Source of the DNA: Hermodice carunculata
Taxonomy: Eukaryota > Annelida > Polychaeta > Eunicida > Amphinomidae
Reading direction: 5' to 3'
DNA: 64,000 nt
Assembly: GCA_964020975.1 (NCBI GenBank)
Contig: OZ026622.1
Location: forward strand, 53,464,642 to 53,528,641
The notes beneath the pieces were generated by a model. It was not told the DNA's origin. It saw nothing but the letters and a program-made list of their open reading frames with translations, and made no database searches. Shown in pieces: positions 43,153 to 55,144 of this stretch. The position numbers and the translations under genes are program-made. Each line of letters begins with the position of its first letter. Positions within the stretch are counted from its first letter, which is position 1.

Positions 43153-45200
43153 TCACATTGATTGTTATGTAAGTCAATGGGGATTGCAATAGAAATTCAC
43201 ATTTTCGACTTCTCCAATACAGTCAACAAGATTCACTTCAAACTTGGTGGGTAAGTACTTTATGCGGGTCTCTATAAAGTTCGTTCAAATGGTCACGCTC
43301 CAAGGATTTAAAGATTATTATTATTATTATTATTATTATTTATTTATTTATTTTTTTTTTTTTTTGTTTTTGTTTTTGTTTTTTTGTTTTTTTGTTTTTG
43401 GTTTTTTTTTTGTGCTTCAAAATTACATACCTGGGACCCCTAGACCTTAGTTTGTTCAACTGTCGGCGATGTGGCTTTTTCATGTTTTTAATGATTTTTT
43501 TGGCGCTTTTCCTATTTTCAACTTCTCGAAACTGTCACTCAGATTGTTCTGAAACTTTTTGGAAATGTAGCTTGTGGGAGGGATAAACAAAGTTTCCCTA
43601 TGTGGCAGAACTCTTGATTCCTGATTTTTTAACGTTTTTTTTTTTTCAGTCGGGGTACCTGTCGCTTAATGCATACATTCCTATTGATTTACATGTAAAT
43701 CAGTGGGGATTGCAATGGAAATTCACATTTTCGATTTCTTCTTCAAAACCGTCAAACGTTCATTTGGAACTGGGGGTGTACTCTGCGTGGGTCTCGACCA
43801 ACTCTGTTCAAATGGTCATGCAATGACTGAGAATTTTATTTTATTTATTTACTTTTTTTGTTCATTTTGTCACAAAACCTTTTAAAATCAGGGATGAGAA
43901 TTGGTTGCCATTTGGCAACTTTCAGCCAGAATAGGTCTTCTCCCACAAAACAGAATGTTCTCAGTTTGTCTAATTTTTTCAAAACTGTTAAATTCCTTGA
44001 TGTGAGGTATAGAAGGTTGCCAAATTGCTCCTGGAAAAGCCAAAATGCACTCAGATCATCCTCATCCCTGTAAAATGTTCTCTAAACCGCTAAGCTAATT
44101 GCTTCGAAATTGCATAGCAACACTTCTGGGGACCACTAGATCTTAATTTGCTCAGCAGGATGTGCGGCCGGGCTTTTGTTCCTATTTTTTTGTGATTTTT
44201 ATTTTTCCCTGTTTTCAATTTCTCCAAAATCGTCACTCAGATTGTTCTGAAACTTAGTGAAAATGTAGCTTGCGGGAGCGTTAAATAAACTTGTTGTCTA
44301 GGTGGTGATACTTGCGATTCCTGATTTTTAAACGAATTTTTGGTTCATGCTTGCGTTCCGATAGATTACATGTACTATGTTTAAATCAATGGGGATTGCA
44401 ACAGAAATTTACATTTGCGACTTCTCTAAAACCGTCAACTAAAACTTGGTGGATATACCTTATGTGAGTCTCTACCATTTTAGTTGAAATGGTCGCTCTC
44501 CAAAGATTTTAACTCGTTTCATACTATGGTCACAGGCCTTGGTCAGTGCTAGAACCACTGACTTCGGAGCATAGGCATGTTGGCACTTGAACAAAAGCTC
44601 TATTCATGAAGAATTTAAGCACGCAATCGTCGTCTTAAATCTAGGTAAATATACGGAAAAATCAGGGACTGGTATGGAATGAGTTAAAAGTGTTTTTGTT
44701 GGAAATTTTTTATTCATTTTTCAGTGAAATCTTTAAAAATCTTCTTCTCTCAAACCACCGAGCCAATTGTTTCGGAATTGCATAGGGACACTTCTGGGGA
44801 CCCTTATACCTGAATTGCTTAACTGGTGGCGCTGCTACTATTTTTAACTTTTTAAAGAATTCTTGTGCATTTTCTTTTTTCTTGACTTTTCTCCCAAACC
44901 GTAAATTGGATCCTTTTGAAACGTATTAGAAATGTATGTGGACTTGATCTCCACCAAGTTTGGAAACTACATGGTGTTGTCATTGTGATTATTAACAAAT
45001 TACCAAAATTAGGAAAAGAGGTAACGGGATATGTACCTGTCGGCAACAGTGATGATATTCTTTAACAAAGGTAACCTTGATATCATTCTGAAGTTCACAG
45101 GACCATCTCAGTCTTTGCATGTAACATCAGCTGAGCACATGACTGTCACTTTTTTCATTTTGATGGTAAATTCTTACTTAAAATTTTAGACCAGGATGCA
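43153..45200 (+). repeat. Long-period repeat array (members near 43266, 43787, 44464)
   Basis: Diverged units of about 520-780 bp follow one another. Each has TTCACATTTTCGACTTCTCC, 'aaaccgtcaac', 'acttggtgggta', 'gggtctct-ac-aa', 'caaatggtcacgctcc', a T-rich stretch, 'ggacccctagacctta', and 'gtcactcagattgttctgaa'. A TTA/T-rich tract lies at 43315-43420. Non-coding. Confidence 0.6.
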
Positions 45201-45664
45201 TTATACTTTGGCAAAAGGAATTGGCTCTTGCCTATTGTTAGAAGTGATTTACACGAATTTCACACGATGATCCCCCAAGCCTTGATACAGTACGAGGCCT
45301 GTGGGTGAGTAAGAGCATGGTACAATTGACGTAATATGCGGAAAGTATGTAGATGTTTGATTTTTTTTAAAGAATGTCTAATAGGAACAACTGTTTCACA
45401 AACAGAATTAATATCCCATTATCAATTGAACTGGTATTCAAATATACACCTTAATATTTAATGCTGGGTATACATAACTTTTTGTTATGAGTATGATGTT
45501 AAAATTAGGTCAATTTTTAATGCCCGTAGAGCCTGAAGAACTGTCGTAGTAATTCCGCAAATGCTAATGTTAGTATGTGAGATTTCGTGTGTGTAACTGG
45601 AATTTATTTTCAGAAAAATTCTTTGTATAAAATTACGTGTATCAGCCCAAACACATCTTTATTC
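45200..45664 (+). other. Intergenic, nothing recognised
   Basis: AT-rich sequence without coding or repeat signals. Confidence 0.4.
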
Positions 45665-47075
45665 GTACAATGAAAGTACATGTTAAAGACGTTCGGTACA
45701 CTGGTCAAAAGAATTTAGAAATCTCTGGTTTTTGGTGTGAACAAAGATATTGGCATTTGAAACAAAATGCAAGCAAAAAATTGGCATGTCACGGTGCTAC
45801 TTTTGTCGCTAGGTGGCGATACATGTGAGGACTACAGAAATTTGATAGCAGCCATTTTATATGTGGGTAAAAGCAAAAAACAAATTAAGGATGCATAACT
45901 ATGCATAAATTACCTCGATATGAGTGTTTGCAATGTATATCAAGCCTTTTAATAACAAATATGTAGACAAAACATGCTGGAATGTGACTTTAAATTCATC
46001 TGGTCTTGCAAAAATGTATAAGTGCTTACAGTATTTTGTAAATTTGAAATAGAAAAAATATTTACAAATCCCTGAAAAATTGTAGGGGGTTTCCAAAATA
46101 TGTACTGATTTCATTGATTAACAAAAAAAGGTATCATACGGTGCTATTTTTTCTGCAATTGTACAAAGAATTCATGCATGTTGACTTAATTTGTTCTAAG
46201 TTCATAGGTAAAGGTATCCATTCATTGTCTCACTTCGATACCATATCAATATACATGTATGTAGCTCAAATGAACGGCAGTACGTCGTTAATTTTATATT
46301 CCAGTCATAATATATACTTTCATAGTTTTACTTAGAAGAGGCAAACATTTTAAGATTCTCTCCATAGTGCAATACAGCAATGTGGAAAAAAGAGGTAAAC
46401 ATAAGAATATCAAAATTATAGTTGCCTTAATACAGTGTCGAATGGTAGCACAGGTAGCACATTATCAAATATGCCTGTGCCACCTTTTGACGCTGGGGTA
46501 TTACTCTGTTGTTGTTTTTTTCCAGTTGGGACAGCGTTTATCGTACCACATTCACAAGAAATGGACAGTACACTGACCAAGCCATATCGTTTTTCTGATT
46601 CTGTGTTTTTTAGGGACAATGTTTTTTTTTTTTTTTACATTCCTCGCATACAAGATTATCGGCTAGTACACTTAGTTCCACTATTTTGCGACCTTCGTCC
46701 CTGTCAGTGTTTACATGTACATGTGGCATTTGGGGGGTGGGCGTGGCACTTTCGACGGTGGCTTGGTCAGCGTTCGCTGATTGTGTACATGCGTTTTGGT
46801 CTACCACTGTCGTGTTTCGACGTATTCTGCCTTGTTTTAAAGTATTTAGTCCTTTGTTTTGGCATTTGTTAACAAACCGCCCATTCTTTTTCCTTTTCAC
46901 TCTTCGTAAACAATCCATGTTTCTCAAACGGAACTGTGCAAAATAGGAAAAGCGAACAGCAGCTAGTGCAGGTATCGACAAATACCAGCTCTAACTGCAT
47001 AGAGGCATTGGACCATAAATGGTTGCGCATAACGCGGTGTACCGAACGTCTTTAAATGTGTACATTGTATCAGAT
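45665..47075 (-). mobile_element. Internally deleted Mutator-like element with inverted ends
   Basis: TTAAAGACGTTCGGTACAC occurs at 45683-45701 and, perfectly inverted, at 47037-47055; weaker similarity (GTACAATG versus ATACAATG) extends the arms to about 38 bp. The start of a Mutator-like transposase lies between them on the minus strand, its first Met about 120 bases inside the right arm, as expected for an intact 5' end. The 3' part of the transposase is missing. No target duplication was established. Confidence 0.55.
46416..46918 (-). pseudogene. Mutator-like transposase, N-terminal fragment
   Basis: From ATG at 46918 the frame reads MDCLRRVKRKKNGRFVNKCQ, then EGRKIVELSVLADNLVCEEC; after a shift at the A-tract of 46621-46636 it continues in another frame with RYGLVSVLSISCECG, INAVPTGKK and KGGTGIFDN. 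The sequence 'GR-IV-L-VL--NL--C--C' followed by 'CxCG--N-VPTGKK' is the N-terminal signature I associate with the Mutator-like transposase family common in marine invertebrates. The DDE catalytic domain is absent. Truncated and frameshifted, so not functional. Confidence 0.6.
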
Positions 47076-47168
47076 TAAAAAATGATTATTTAAGAAAAAC
47101 ACCGATAGGTGAAGTTAAGTCCTTTGACATTCTTGTCCAGCAACCTTACTGGTCCAGATGCTCAGTCC

Positions 47169-47310
<142 letters not shown>

Positions 47311-48555
47311 CTCAACAAAAGTGATAATTAGTTCTGAATCTAGCGTATTTTTGAGATATATATAATTATTCAGACTGTCATATTCATTCAGGTGAGTTTT
47401 GGGTGAGCTTTTCACTGTGATGACTTGAAGATGGGATGGAAGAGTTTAGGGGGAAATTAGAATAAGGACAATATAAAATGCTACTACTTTTTGTTCAATA
47501 TTGGTAAGATGTGCAATGGTCAGTAACCTTTACATCGACGTTTAAATGGTTCCGCCTATCATGACGTTAAATTTTGGTTCAATATTCATAAAGGTAGATA
47601 ACATATATGTATAGGTAAGAATGACATGTAACACACAATTTACTACTGTTATGACCAATTTCACCCAAAGAGTTGTCTTAACACTACATTTCAGTATTAG
47701 CGCTCCTATCCGCCGAAGGTTCTAGCCCAAATGTCGATGAGGTCTAAAGAAGGAACAAGAGAGGAAGTGAGTAAAGAAAGAAAGAAAGAAGACGGAAACG
47801 ATAACCCTTGCTGAATGTGCTCAACTTGCATAAACTCTTTCAGTACCTACTGCGACTTCAATCGAATTATTAAAGAGGTGGTAAAGGTTGTCTGTACAGG
47901 CAAAATTCAAAATGGAGTGTATTCTAAATTTCCATTTCAGACTAAGACTCGTACTCAAATCAAATTTACTTGACAAAAACACGATATAATTAAATATAAT
48001 GGTAATGAAATAGAAAACATCTGAATATTCAAAGATTTGCTTAAAGCAACATAGAAGATATCTTGTCAGGAGAAGGCTAAGGGTATATACAACCCGCTGT
48101 CATCAGGGTCATCTAAATTATTTTTTTAGCATTTATACGCTTAATAGTGAAATTTTGTGTTAAATGGGACATATCAAAGATATTTTATGTAAAATTACAT
48201 GTTAAAGTTATGCGTGAGTCATTTTTCTGCTTGCTGACCTACAAATCTGACAAATATTTTCAGGGAAAATTCAAGGACATTGTGCACGCATACAGTCACT
48301 TAAAACTTCAGTCACCACCGAGACAGCGTCGGTGTGTAGCGTTGTTTCCAGGCTCATGGGTAGGACAGGTCAGTTGCAAAATTTGCGATGTGGCAAAAAC
48401 ATTCATGTTTAAAACAACCAGTGTTGAAACTCGAGTTTGTGTTGTGTATTGCAATATGGCAGCCAACATTTTTAGCACGGCGATATGGTGGTTGAAACAG
48501 GGTGTCGTCATATCGCCACTTTTTATTTGATACGGACAGGAAACCAAAAAATTCT
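47311..48555 (+). other. Intergenic, no recognised gene
   Basis: AT-rich. A 127-codon plus-strand frame (48147-48530) has no recognisable domain and contains words shared with the Mutator-like element flank (TGTAAAATTACATGTTAAAG), so it is probably repeat-derived. A short GAAA run is at 47775-47795. Confidence 0.4.
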
Positions 48556-50564
48556 ATGTATTTAATTTAATTTAAACATATTTATTTATTCTGGATCACC
48601 TAATAGTATACATCGAGATACTAAAAAAAAAACAAAAAAAAACCAGACTCTCCAGACACAGAGAGACGCACAGAATATACACAACACACACAGGACAATA
48701 CAATTCACGCGATGCTTAATATGTACCACTGAAAGTAACAAAAAATTGAAAAATAGTCTTTCGTGGATGCTATGCAGTAAATACTCCAAAGAGGAAGCAT
48801 GTCGATTAAATAAAAAGTACAAGTTATTGCTCCAGAAAGATACTCTAAGTCACTAGCTCGGTAACCAAAGAAATCAGGATAGTCTTAGCCATAAACCGTA
48901 GATAGACAGGATCAACATGGTCATCAAAATATGAATCATCTGGAGTAAGAAATAAATTTTTGGACAGCATCAAAGAATTTAATGTTAAGGTTTGCAGAAA
49001 GGTCATTGTTATCATGTGTAAGATACGTAATAAGTATATCACTTGCTAGATAAACTACAAGACTAGGATTCATACCTGGAGCTAGAATGTAAAAAACCTT
49101 TTTTTAAAAGGATTTTCCTGGGAACTGAATAATAGGAACATTGTAGGGGAAAAAAAGAAGAGTACTTTCGTCAGGATGTAGGCATTTACAAGCTGGAGGC
49201 GGTAGTATATTAAATCTGTGTAGGTGGGAATTTAGTCCGGATAAGCCCAAGCGCAAACGAGTGTGTATGATGTTTGAAAATCGACTGCCGTGTGAGTAAT
49301 AAACAGGAACAGGATCTACAGACAATAATAATATTTTTCAAAGTAGATTTAAATTGGGATAAAATTGCAGAATGTCTTGTGTTGTCGGGGAGATCGTTCC
49401 TAAGTTGAATAGTAGAAGGAATGAACGAATTTCCGAACCGTAAGGAATTAAACCTGGTTTGTCTTTGGCTGCGTCGGATTCTTAACTGGACAGTGGGCTG
49501 ACCATTGTTATTCGGAACAAGATCCGAAAGATAAGCGGGAGTTTGACCATTAACAATTTTGTAAAACATGATTAATTTAATTTGAAATATTGGCATCTTT
49601 TAGCTGGAGTACGTCAGCCTAATTCCTTAAGCATAAGATGACGGGGGTACGTTTAAGGGCTTCTAAACAAATGCGAGCTGCTTCATACTGAACACACTCG
49701 AGGGAATCAGAAAGAGTCTGAGTCAAAAATTATGCATTCATACTCTCAGATAGGTCGTACCATGGATTTGTAAAGCCGAATTAGAGTATTGCGAGATAAC
49801 CTAAATTTAAGTCTGTGGAGGAGAGACAGACATTTCCTCGCCTTTTCCACTATTCTGGTAATATGGGCATCCCACTTTAGATTACTAGAAAGTGTAACGC
49901 CCAAATGTGTATATGGCTAGTACATTCTGGTATAACGGAATTGCCAAGGAGTAAAGGCGGGTGATCTGGCTTATTACGTTTAGTGGAAAACAAAACAGCT
50001 AAGGACTTAATAGCATTAAAAGACATTTCCCACTGTTTGCCCCATGCAGAGATATGAACAAGGTCCGTGTTCATCCGACCTGCAGAGGTAACGGGATCAT
50101 GGATTATGTCCAGAATGCTAGTGTCGTCACCGAAAAGCTTAATATCACACACAATATTATCAGTTATGTCATTAATGTAAACTAGAAAAAGAAGAGGCCC
50201 CAGAATAGAGCCCTGGGGTACCCCTACCTCTACAGGGAGCAAAGAGGACGACTGACCACCAATCGTAACTCTCTGAAAGCGATTTGATAAGTAACTACCG
50301 ATAAACTCGAGTAAAAGACATTCAATGCCCAGCTGTCTTAATTTGAAAAGAAGACCCTCATGCTATATGCGGTCAAAAGGCTTCCTGATGTCGAGAAAAA
50401 CCATCCTGGCTTCTTTTTTGTAGTTCTAGGCCGTTATATTTATCATGAACGATTTTGATAAGCTGGTTGATAGTAGAGTCGTTTTTCTTAAACTCGAAGC
50501 TTTTGTGCCTCAGTAGATCGTGACGACTAACGTACTCGTACAGAACATTAAATATTAAACGTTC

Positions 50565-50640
50565 GAAAACTTTAGAAACATTACAGAGTAATGAGATAGG
50601 GCGAAAACTTTAGAAACATTACAGAGTAATGAGATAGGGC
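50565..50640 (+). repeat. Perfect tandem duplication, 38-bp unit, within the LINE
   Basis: Two identical units starting GAAAACTTTAGAAACATTAC at 50565 and 50603. The duplication lies in the LINE RT region and shifts its frame. Confidence 0.9.
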
Positions 50641-51371
50641 AGTAGTTGCTTTTTACCTGCTTATCGTTCTTTTTGAATACAGGGCACATATTAGATTTTT
50701 TCCATGAATTTGGAAAGCACGAAGCAGCAAGAGAGAGGTTCAAGAGTTTGGTAAGTGATGGGGAGAGGCCAGATGCGGTGTTCTTAAAGATGAGGTTATC
50801 TATACCATCAGGTCCTGGACTTTAGAGATTGTAAAACCTTTTTTAATTTCAACGTCGTTTTCATCAATTTGGAATTCACTTAGCATCGCATCGGTGCGAT
50901 ACGAGAAGTCGGGCAGGGGCATAGGAACATCTTCATGAGGAAGTTTACATTGATTGACAAAGTAATTATTGAAAACTTCACATTTTTCAATGTTACTGGA
51001 TATTACAGTACCGTTTTCGAGAAGGGGAGGTATGGATTGATTGAGCTTGGAACCTAGAAAACCCGTGCTCAGGTTCCTCCATTTTCTTTCGGATTAATGA
51101 CATTAGAATCCAATTCACTGCGAATTTAAAAAAAAGAATATGACCTCATGGAACTACGAAGGGCGTTGACTGCAGTATTGCGCTTCCGTTTATAGACCAT
51201 GTGGAGTGTTTCAAGAGTAATAAACTCAATATAAGTAAAGGGACGAATTTTGTTGCTAAAACGTTTGAAACGTTTCCAAGCACGATTTCTCTGTCCAAGT
51301 AACTGTTTAATTTTACAGGTGACCCATGGCTTATCTTTGGGTCGTACAAGGATGTCACGACAAGGGATGAA

Positions 51372-51414
51372 GATGTTATAGCAGGTGTGTACAAGCCACA
51401 CCTGCTATAACATC
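51372..51414. repeat. Perfect hairpin, 18-bp arms, 7-base loop
   Basis: GATGTTATAGCAGGTGTG at 51372-51389 is followed, after TACAAGC, by its exact reverse complement at 51397-51414. It marks a junction in the LINE between its linker region and 51415-51540, which is unrelated to it. Confidence 0.85.
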
Positions 51415-51630
51415 ACCCTGGGTCCTTGGTGAACCTTTTCTGGGGTTGTCCCAATGGCCTAGAGGTCAGCGTGTTGGACTTTACATTTGGCTAGGCGAGT
51501 GTGCCGAAGGTAGTAATTTATCGTATTTTTCACTTGCATAAGCCGCTAAAAAGATCTGTCCAGAAAGATACCATGTCATTAATATTATCAAAGATTTCGA
51601 AACCTGTGTTAAAAGGGGAGTCCAGGGCAG

Positions 51631-52270
51631 CTTTGTGTTGACCGTACTGATGACGTGAGTAGAGTGTGCACAGTTATATCTGGGAATGTAATCGATCAGG
51701 GGCGGGCGGGGTGGTTGTATGAACAATGCCATATATATCGCCAACGTTTGACGATATCGTCGCGATTGTGTTACGTTATTATTATAATTGTATGTAAGCA
51801 ATGATGAAGCTTTTCAATGTTACTTCATCCCTTTATTTTCGAAATTAGCTTTCTTGAAGTCCTATATTTTCCTTTTAAAGGGGTGATCTACGCGGTGGGA
51901 AATCGAAAAAGTACAAAATACAACTGAGTGATCGGATGTAGAAATGGTTGATAAGATAATTTAGAACATACGTATTTTGTTTTGTTCGTTTGTTTGTTTT
52001 TTCAGAAATGATGCATAATCGAGCTGTTCAAGCATTCTGTACGTGAATCATTGAAATGTATATGCTTTGTTCACTATTGCTATTTCTAATAGCTTCATCA
52101 TTGCTTACATACAATTATAATAATAACGTAACACAATCGCGACGATATCGTCAAACCTTGGCGATATATATGGCATTGTTCATACAACCACCCTGCCCAC
52201 CCCTGATCGATTACATTCCCAGTTATAACTGTGCACACTCTACTCACGTCATCAGTACGGTCAACAAAGT
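51631..52270. mobile_element. 0.64-kb foldback element with 180-bp arms
   Basis: The left arm 51631-51811 and right arm 52091-52270 are inverted copies with few differences. Shared phrases are GACCGTACTGATGACG, GAGTAGAGTGTGCACAGTTA, GAACAATGCCATATATATCG, ACGATATCGTCGCGATTGTG and GTAAGCAATGATGAAGCT. The spacer is about 280 bp and non-coding. It abuts the 5' end of the truncated LINE. I see no clear target duplication. Confidence 0.75.
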
Positions 52271-52630
52271 CGTGCACCTGCAGGGAGGTGTACCTCCCTG
52301 GCACCTGTTATCTGTGTAACTACACCCATATACCATTGGTGCGGGCAAGTTCGTCAAAAATGTGCTGCCTATGACATCGTCTATCTTGACACTTTATCTA
52401 ATTTATTTGTGTTTTGTTTTTGGTTTTTACTTTCAAAGTATACATATGCATGCAATATAAACACGAAAAAATATCAAATGACATGTCGGAACATATCAAA
52501 GGCATGAAGCATGAATGCCATTAGACCAAACATTTCAGGGAAAAACTACATATATTGATACACAGTGATCATTTATTTCGAAAATTCTTTAAAGAGAGAA
52601 AGAAAATTATTATCATACATTACCTATGAA
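52271..52630 (+). other. Spacer before the BEL/Pao element
   Basis: Contains a small palindrome at 52280-52299 (CAGGGAGGT facing ACCTCCCTG). No gene recognised. Confidence 0.5.
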
Positions 52631-53496
52631 TGTGATATACATGGGACAGTACGCAACAAAAAACCGAAGACTTCTTGTTTTGCCGATAGGTGCCATATGT
52701 TTATTGAACCCATGGAATCATTCGCCAATATACAGCCAACCCATCCAGGTTCCTTCCTAGATTTACAATTCGCTGATACTTACTGGTTGCATGAATGCAT
52801 GGATACATACACTGAAAATAAGTACCATAACTATTATTAACATGATGTATCACAACTGTATCAAACGTTTAACACACTTATATGTATAGTCTTAACTATA
52901 ATTTTACAATGTATCATATACCAAAAATATTATACCTTTCAACCATATCAATTTACCTTTTATATTTTAAACCTTTAACTTTGCCAACTTTCCATTCTAT
53001 TATTTCCATCGTTCACATACCAATTTTCATGCACACGCTTATACAAGCGTTTTTAAAGCTTTTCAAACTTTCAAGCACTTTTCAACTACTTTACTTTTAC
53101 AAACATGCAAGATTTGATATTTGCATACGAATCGCAAGTAATGCCTGCCGATGTAAACGCCATCTATTGAGAAATCCACGAATTAACGCATGGAAACCAC
53201 ACCCTAGATTAGGCTGTCTACCTTCACGTCTTTTCGATACGCGACCTGTGCTCATTTTTATTAGCAATTTACTCCCTCTCGCTTCGCGATTTATCCTCAT
53301 TCTTACTATCCACTTACTTTCTCTGTTTGCTTTCACTAACAAACATTTTCTTTTCTCCTTATTGATAAACACATTTACCAATCATGCAAATATATAATAT
53401 TCTAACGACATAATTACCATTTCTCGCGTGCAATGTATATACTGCACACTTTTTGAACCACATAATGCATTTTATACTTATACTAAGCATTTCAAC

Positions 53497-53527
<31 letters not shown>

Positions 53528-54540
53528 TTCTACTCTGTTTATAATCCGCTATATATTTCTACTCCGTTTATAATCCGCTTTATACTTGATAATATATTTC
53601 TTACATGAACTTCATGCACTGTATATATATCCACCTGTTCAGCAATTGCGGATACATGCCTGCGCAGCATATATGAATGCATTTTACATGACATTAAAAT
53701 TATTCACTACTATAAAGCGCAAGTCTTAACATTATTTTTTGTCTATACCAATTTAGCTCTTTCATTAAACTTACCAATTAAATTTGGCGTCCTAAGGCTG
53801 TATACGATATCGCCCCATGTTCAGCACAGATACCACCGGTAAGCCCTATTCCTTTGGGTTTGAAGTCGCTAAAATTACAGTGGACAAACTAAGTCTTGAC
53901 TCTCAATAATTCACAAAACTGCTATCAATATGCACAACAAAGCTCACGGACTATCAAAATCGAAATAATATCCGACCATACTTACAATAAGCTTCGAAAC
54001 CTTGAGTATATAGTTGACATGTGGACAGTAGAATAATGCCAAAGACCTAGCATTATAAAATGGGTAGGCTGCTTGCCCGGAGCCGGTCCCAAGAAATAGG
54101 CGTCTCAACCCTTCAAGATGTTATGGGGGCAAGGACGAAACCGGGTTGCACCACTGCTTATATACCAGGAAACCACCCCCAATCAACTCAAACTGGTAAA
54201 ACAACATTCTGTCCATACAAAACCTGTCGGACCTTCCTGAGCTTATAATGATATGCAAATAACTTAACCTAAATAGGCTGGATTTCACATAGGACAATGC
54301 TATTAATGAATGGACGGAAGAACGGAATTGTACCAGACCGACCTCGATACAAACTGTGGCACCTAATGGGCTGACTGAAATGACAATCGTGCAATCATAC
54401 CAGAACAAACCACAAATTTAACAACTCGTTACAATATGTGCATGCTATAATATGGATGCGCGGATAAATTTATGACCTAACAATGAAATGACACTAGAGC
54501 CCTATGCTTAATCCAAAATCAGATCTACCTATATCTGACA
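52631..54540 (-). repeat. Downstream (3') LTR of the BEL/Pao element, about 1.9 kb
   Basis: Begins TGTGATATAC and ends ATCTGACA on the plus strand, giving TG...CA ends. A pyrimidine-rich tract follows immediately (54541-54552), as expected beside a 3' LTR of a minus-strand element. The first 850 bases are repeated at 63151-64000. A short TA run lies at 53502-53527. Confidence 0.75.
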
Positions 54541-55144
54541 CTCCCCCTTTTTAGATGGGATTAAACTCATCTAACCTGTATACAACCCTTCTTTGTAAAC
54601 AAAGAGGTTGCTATATAAATCCATTGTAGTTTTTTAATCTCCCCCTTTTATACCAAAAAAACAAAAAAAAAACTACTTTACTTTACTTTACTTTACTTTA
54701 CTTTACTTTACTGGTAAAGAGAAAAAATATGACAAAGAGCCATATGAAGTATCATATTTAGAGAAATCTCCTTTTTTTAAGACGGGTACATAGACAGTCT
54801 TACCACGACTACAGAAACCCGATGACCCCGCCACCGTGGCTACTGGACGAACTAACTTTTTAAAGAAAGCTAACCTGTTCACCTCTATGAGACATATAAC
54901 CTTCTTCACCTAAGACAATATTCCCGACGGAGAAATACAAAGATGCGACGCCTTTTCTAAACCTTAAAAAAAAATCTCTATACCAGTTATTACCCTTTAC
55001 ATATATATAACACCCTCATATTTTGATTTGGGCAATACATATCCTATATGCTGCTATATATATATACAGATCTAATCTTGCGCAAGACAATAAACAAAAT
55101 TACCACCGAGCGCTATAATTTCCACTTGTGCACATGTAACTCAT
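54541..55144 (-). other. BEL/Pao internal region after the integrase, non-coding
   Basis: Pyrimidine-rich tracts at 54541 and about 54637 and an ACTTT microsatellite (54675-54711). No gene seen. Confidence 0.6.

Larger units (their letters stand above)
48556..51625 (-). mobile_element. 5'-truncated non-LTR retrotransposon (LINE, CR1/Jockey type)
   Basis: Minus strand. From 5' to 3' the remnants are: the linker before reverse transcriptase (about 51130-51350, KPWVTCKIKQLLGQRNRAWK), the RT entry (50555-50743, FPNSWKKSNMCPVFKK), RT core (49877-50242, VGVPQGSILGPLLFLVYIND and LFGDDTS), and the conserved C-terminal region (49104-49596, FYKIVNGQTPAYLSDLVP and IIHTRLRLGLSGLNSHLHRF). The catalytic box reads FGDD where FADD is usual. 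Several stops and frame changes separate the pieces. No endonuclease domain is present, so the copy is 5' truncated. The 3' end near 48556 is AT-rich (ATTTAAATTAAATT). Confidence 0.8.

Noticed and set aside
46435-46872. 145-codon plus-strand frame rich in Phe, Leu and Cys
   Set aside because: It is the opposite strand of the Mutator-like transposase fragment, whose minus-strand frame carries the recognisable motifs.
48147-48530. 127-codon plus-strand frame as a host first exon
   Set aside because: The sequence shares words with nearby repeat DNA, has no clear donor site at its end and no domain I recognise.
51437-51470. tRNA-like A box (TGGCCTAGAGGTCAGC)
   Set aside because: No B box follows within the usual distance, so a tRNA gene or SINE head is not supported.
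52882-53397. 171-codon plus-strand open frame, repeated at 63403-63918
   Set aside because: It lies in both LTRs and is antisense to the BEL/Pao element. Conservation is explained by the young age of the LTR pair. The composition (Leu, Ile, Phe, Tyr rich) reflects AT-rich DNA.
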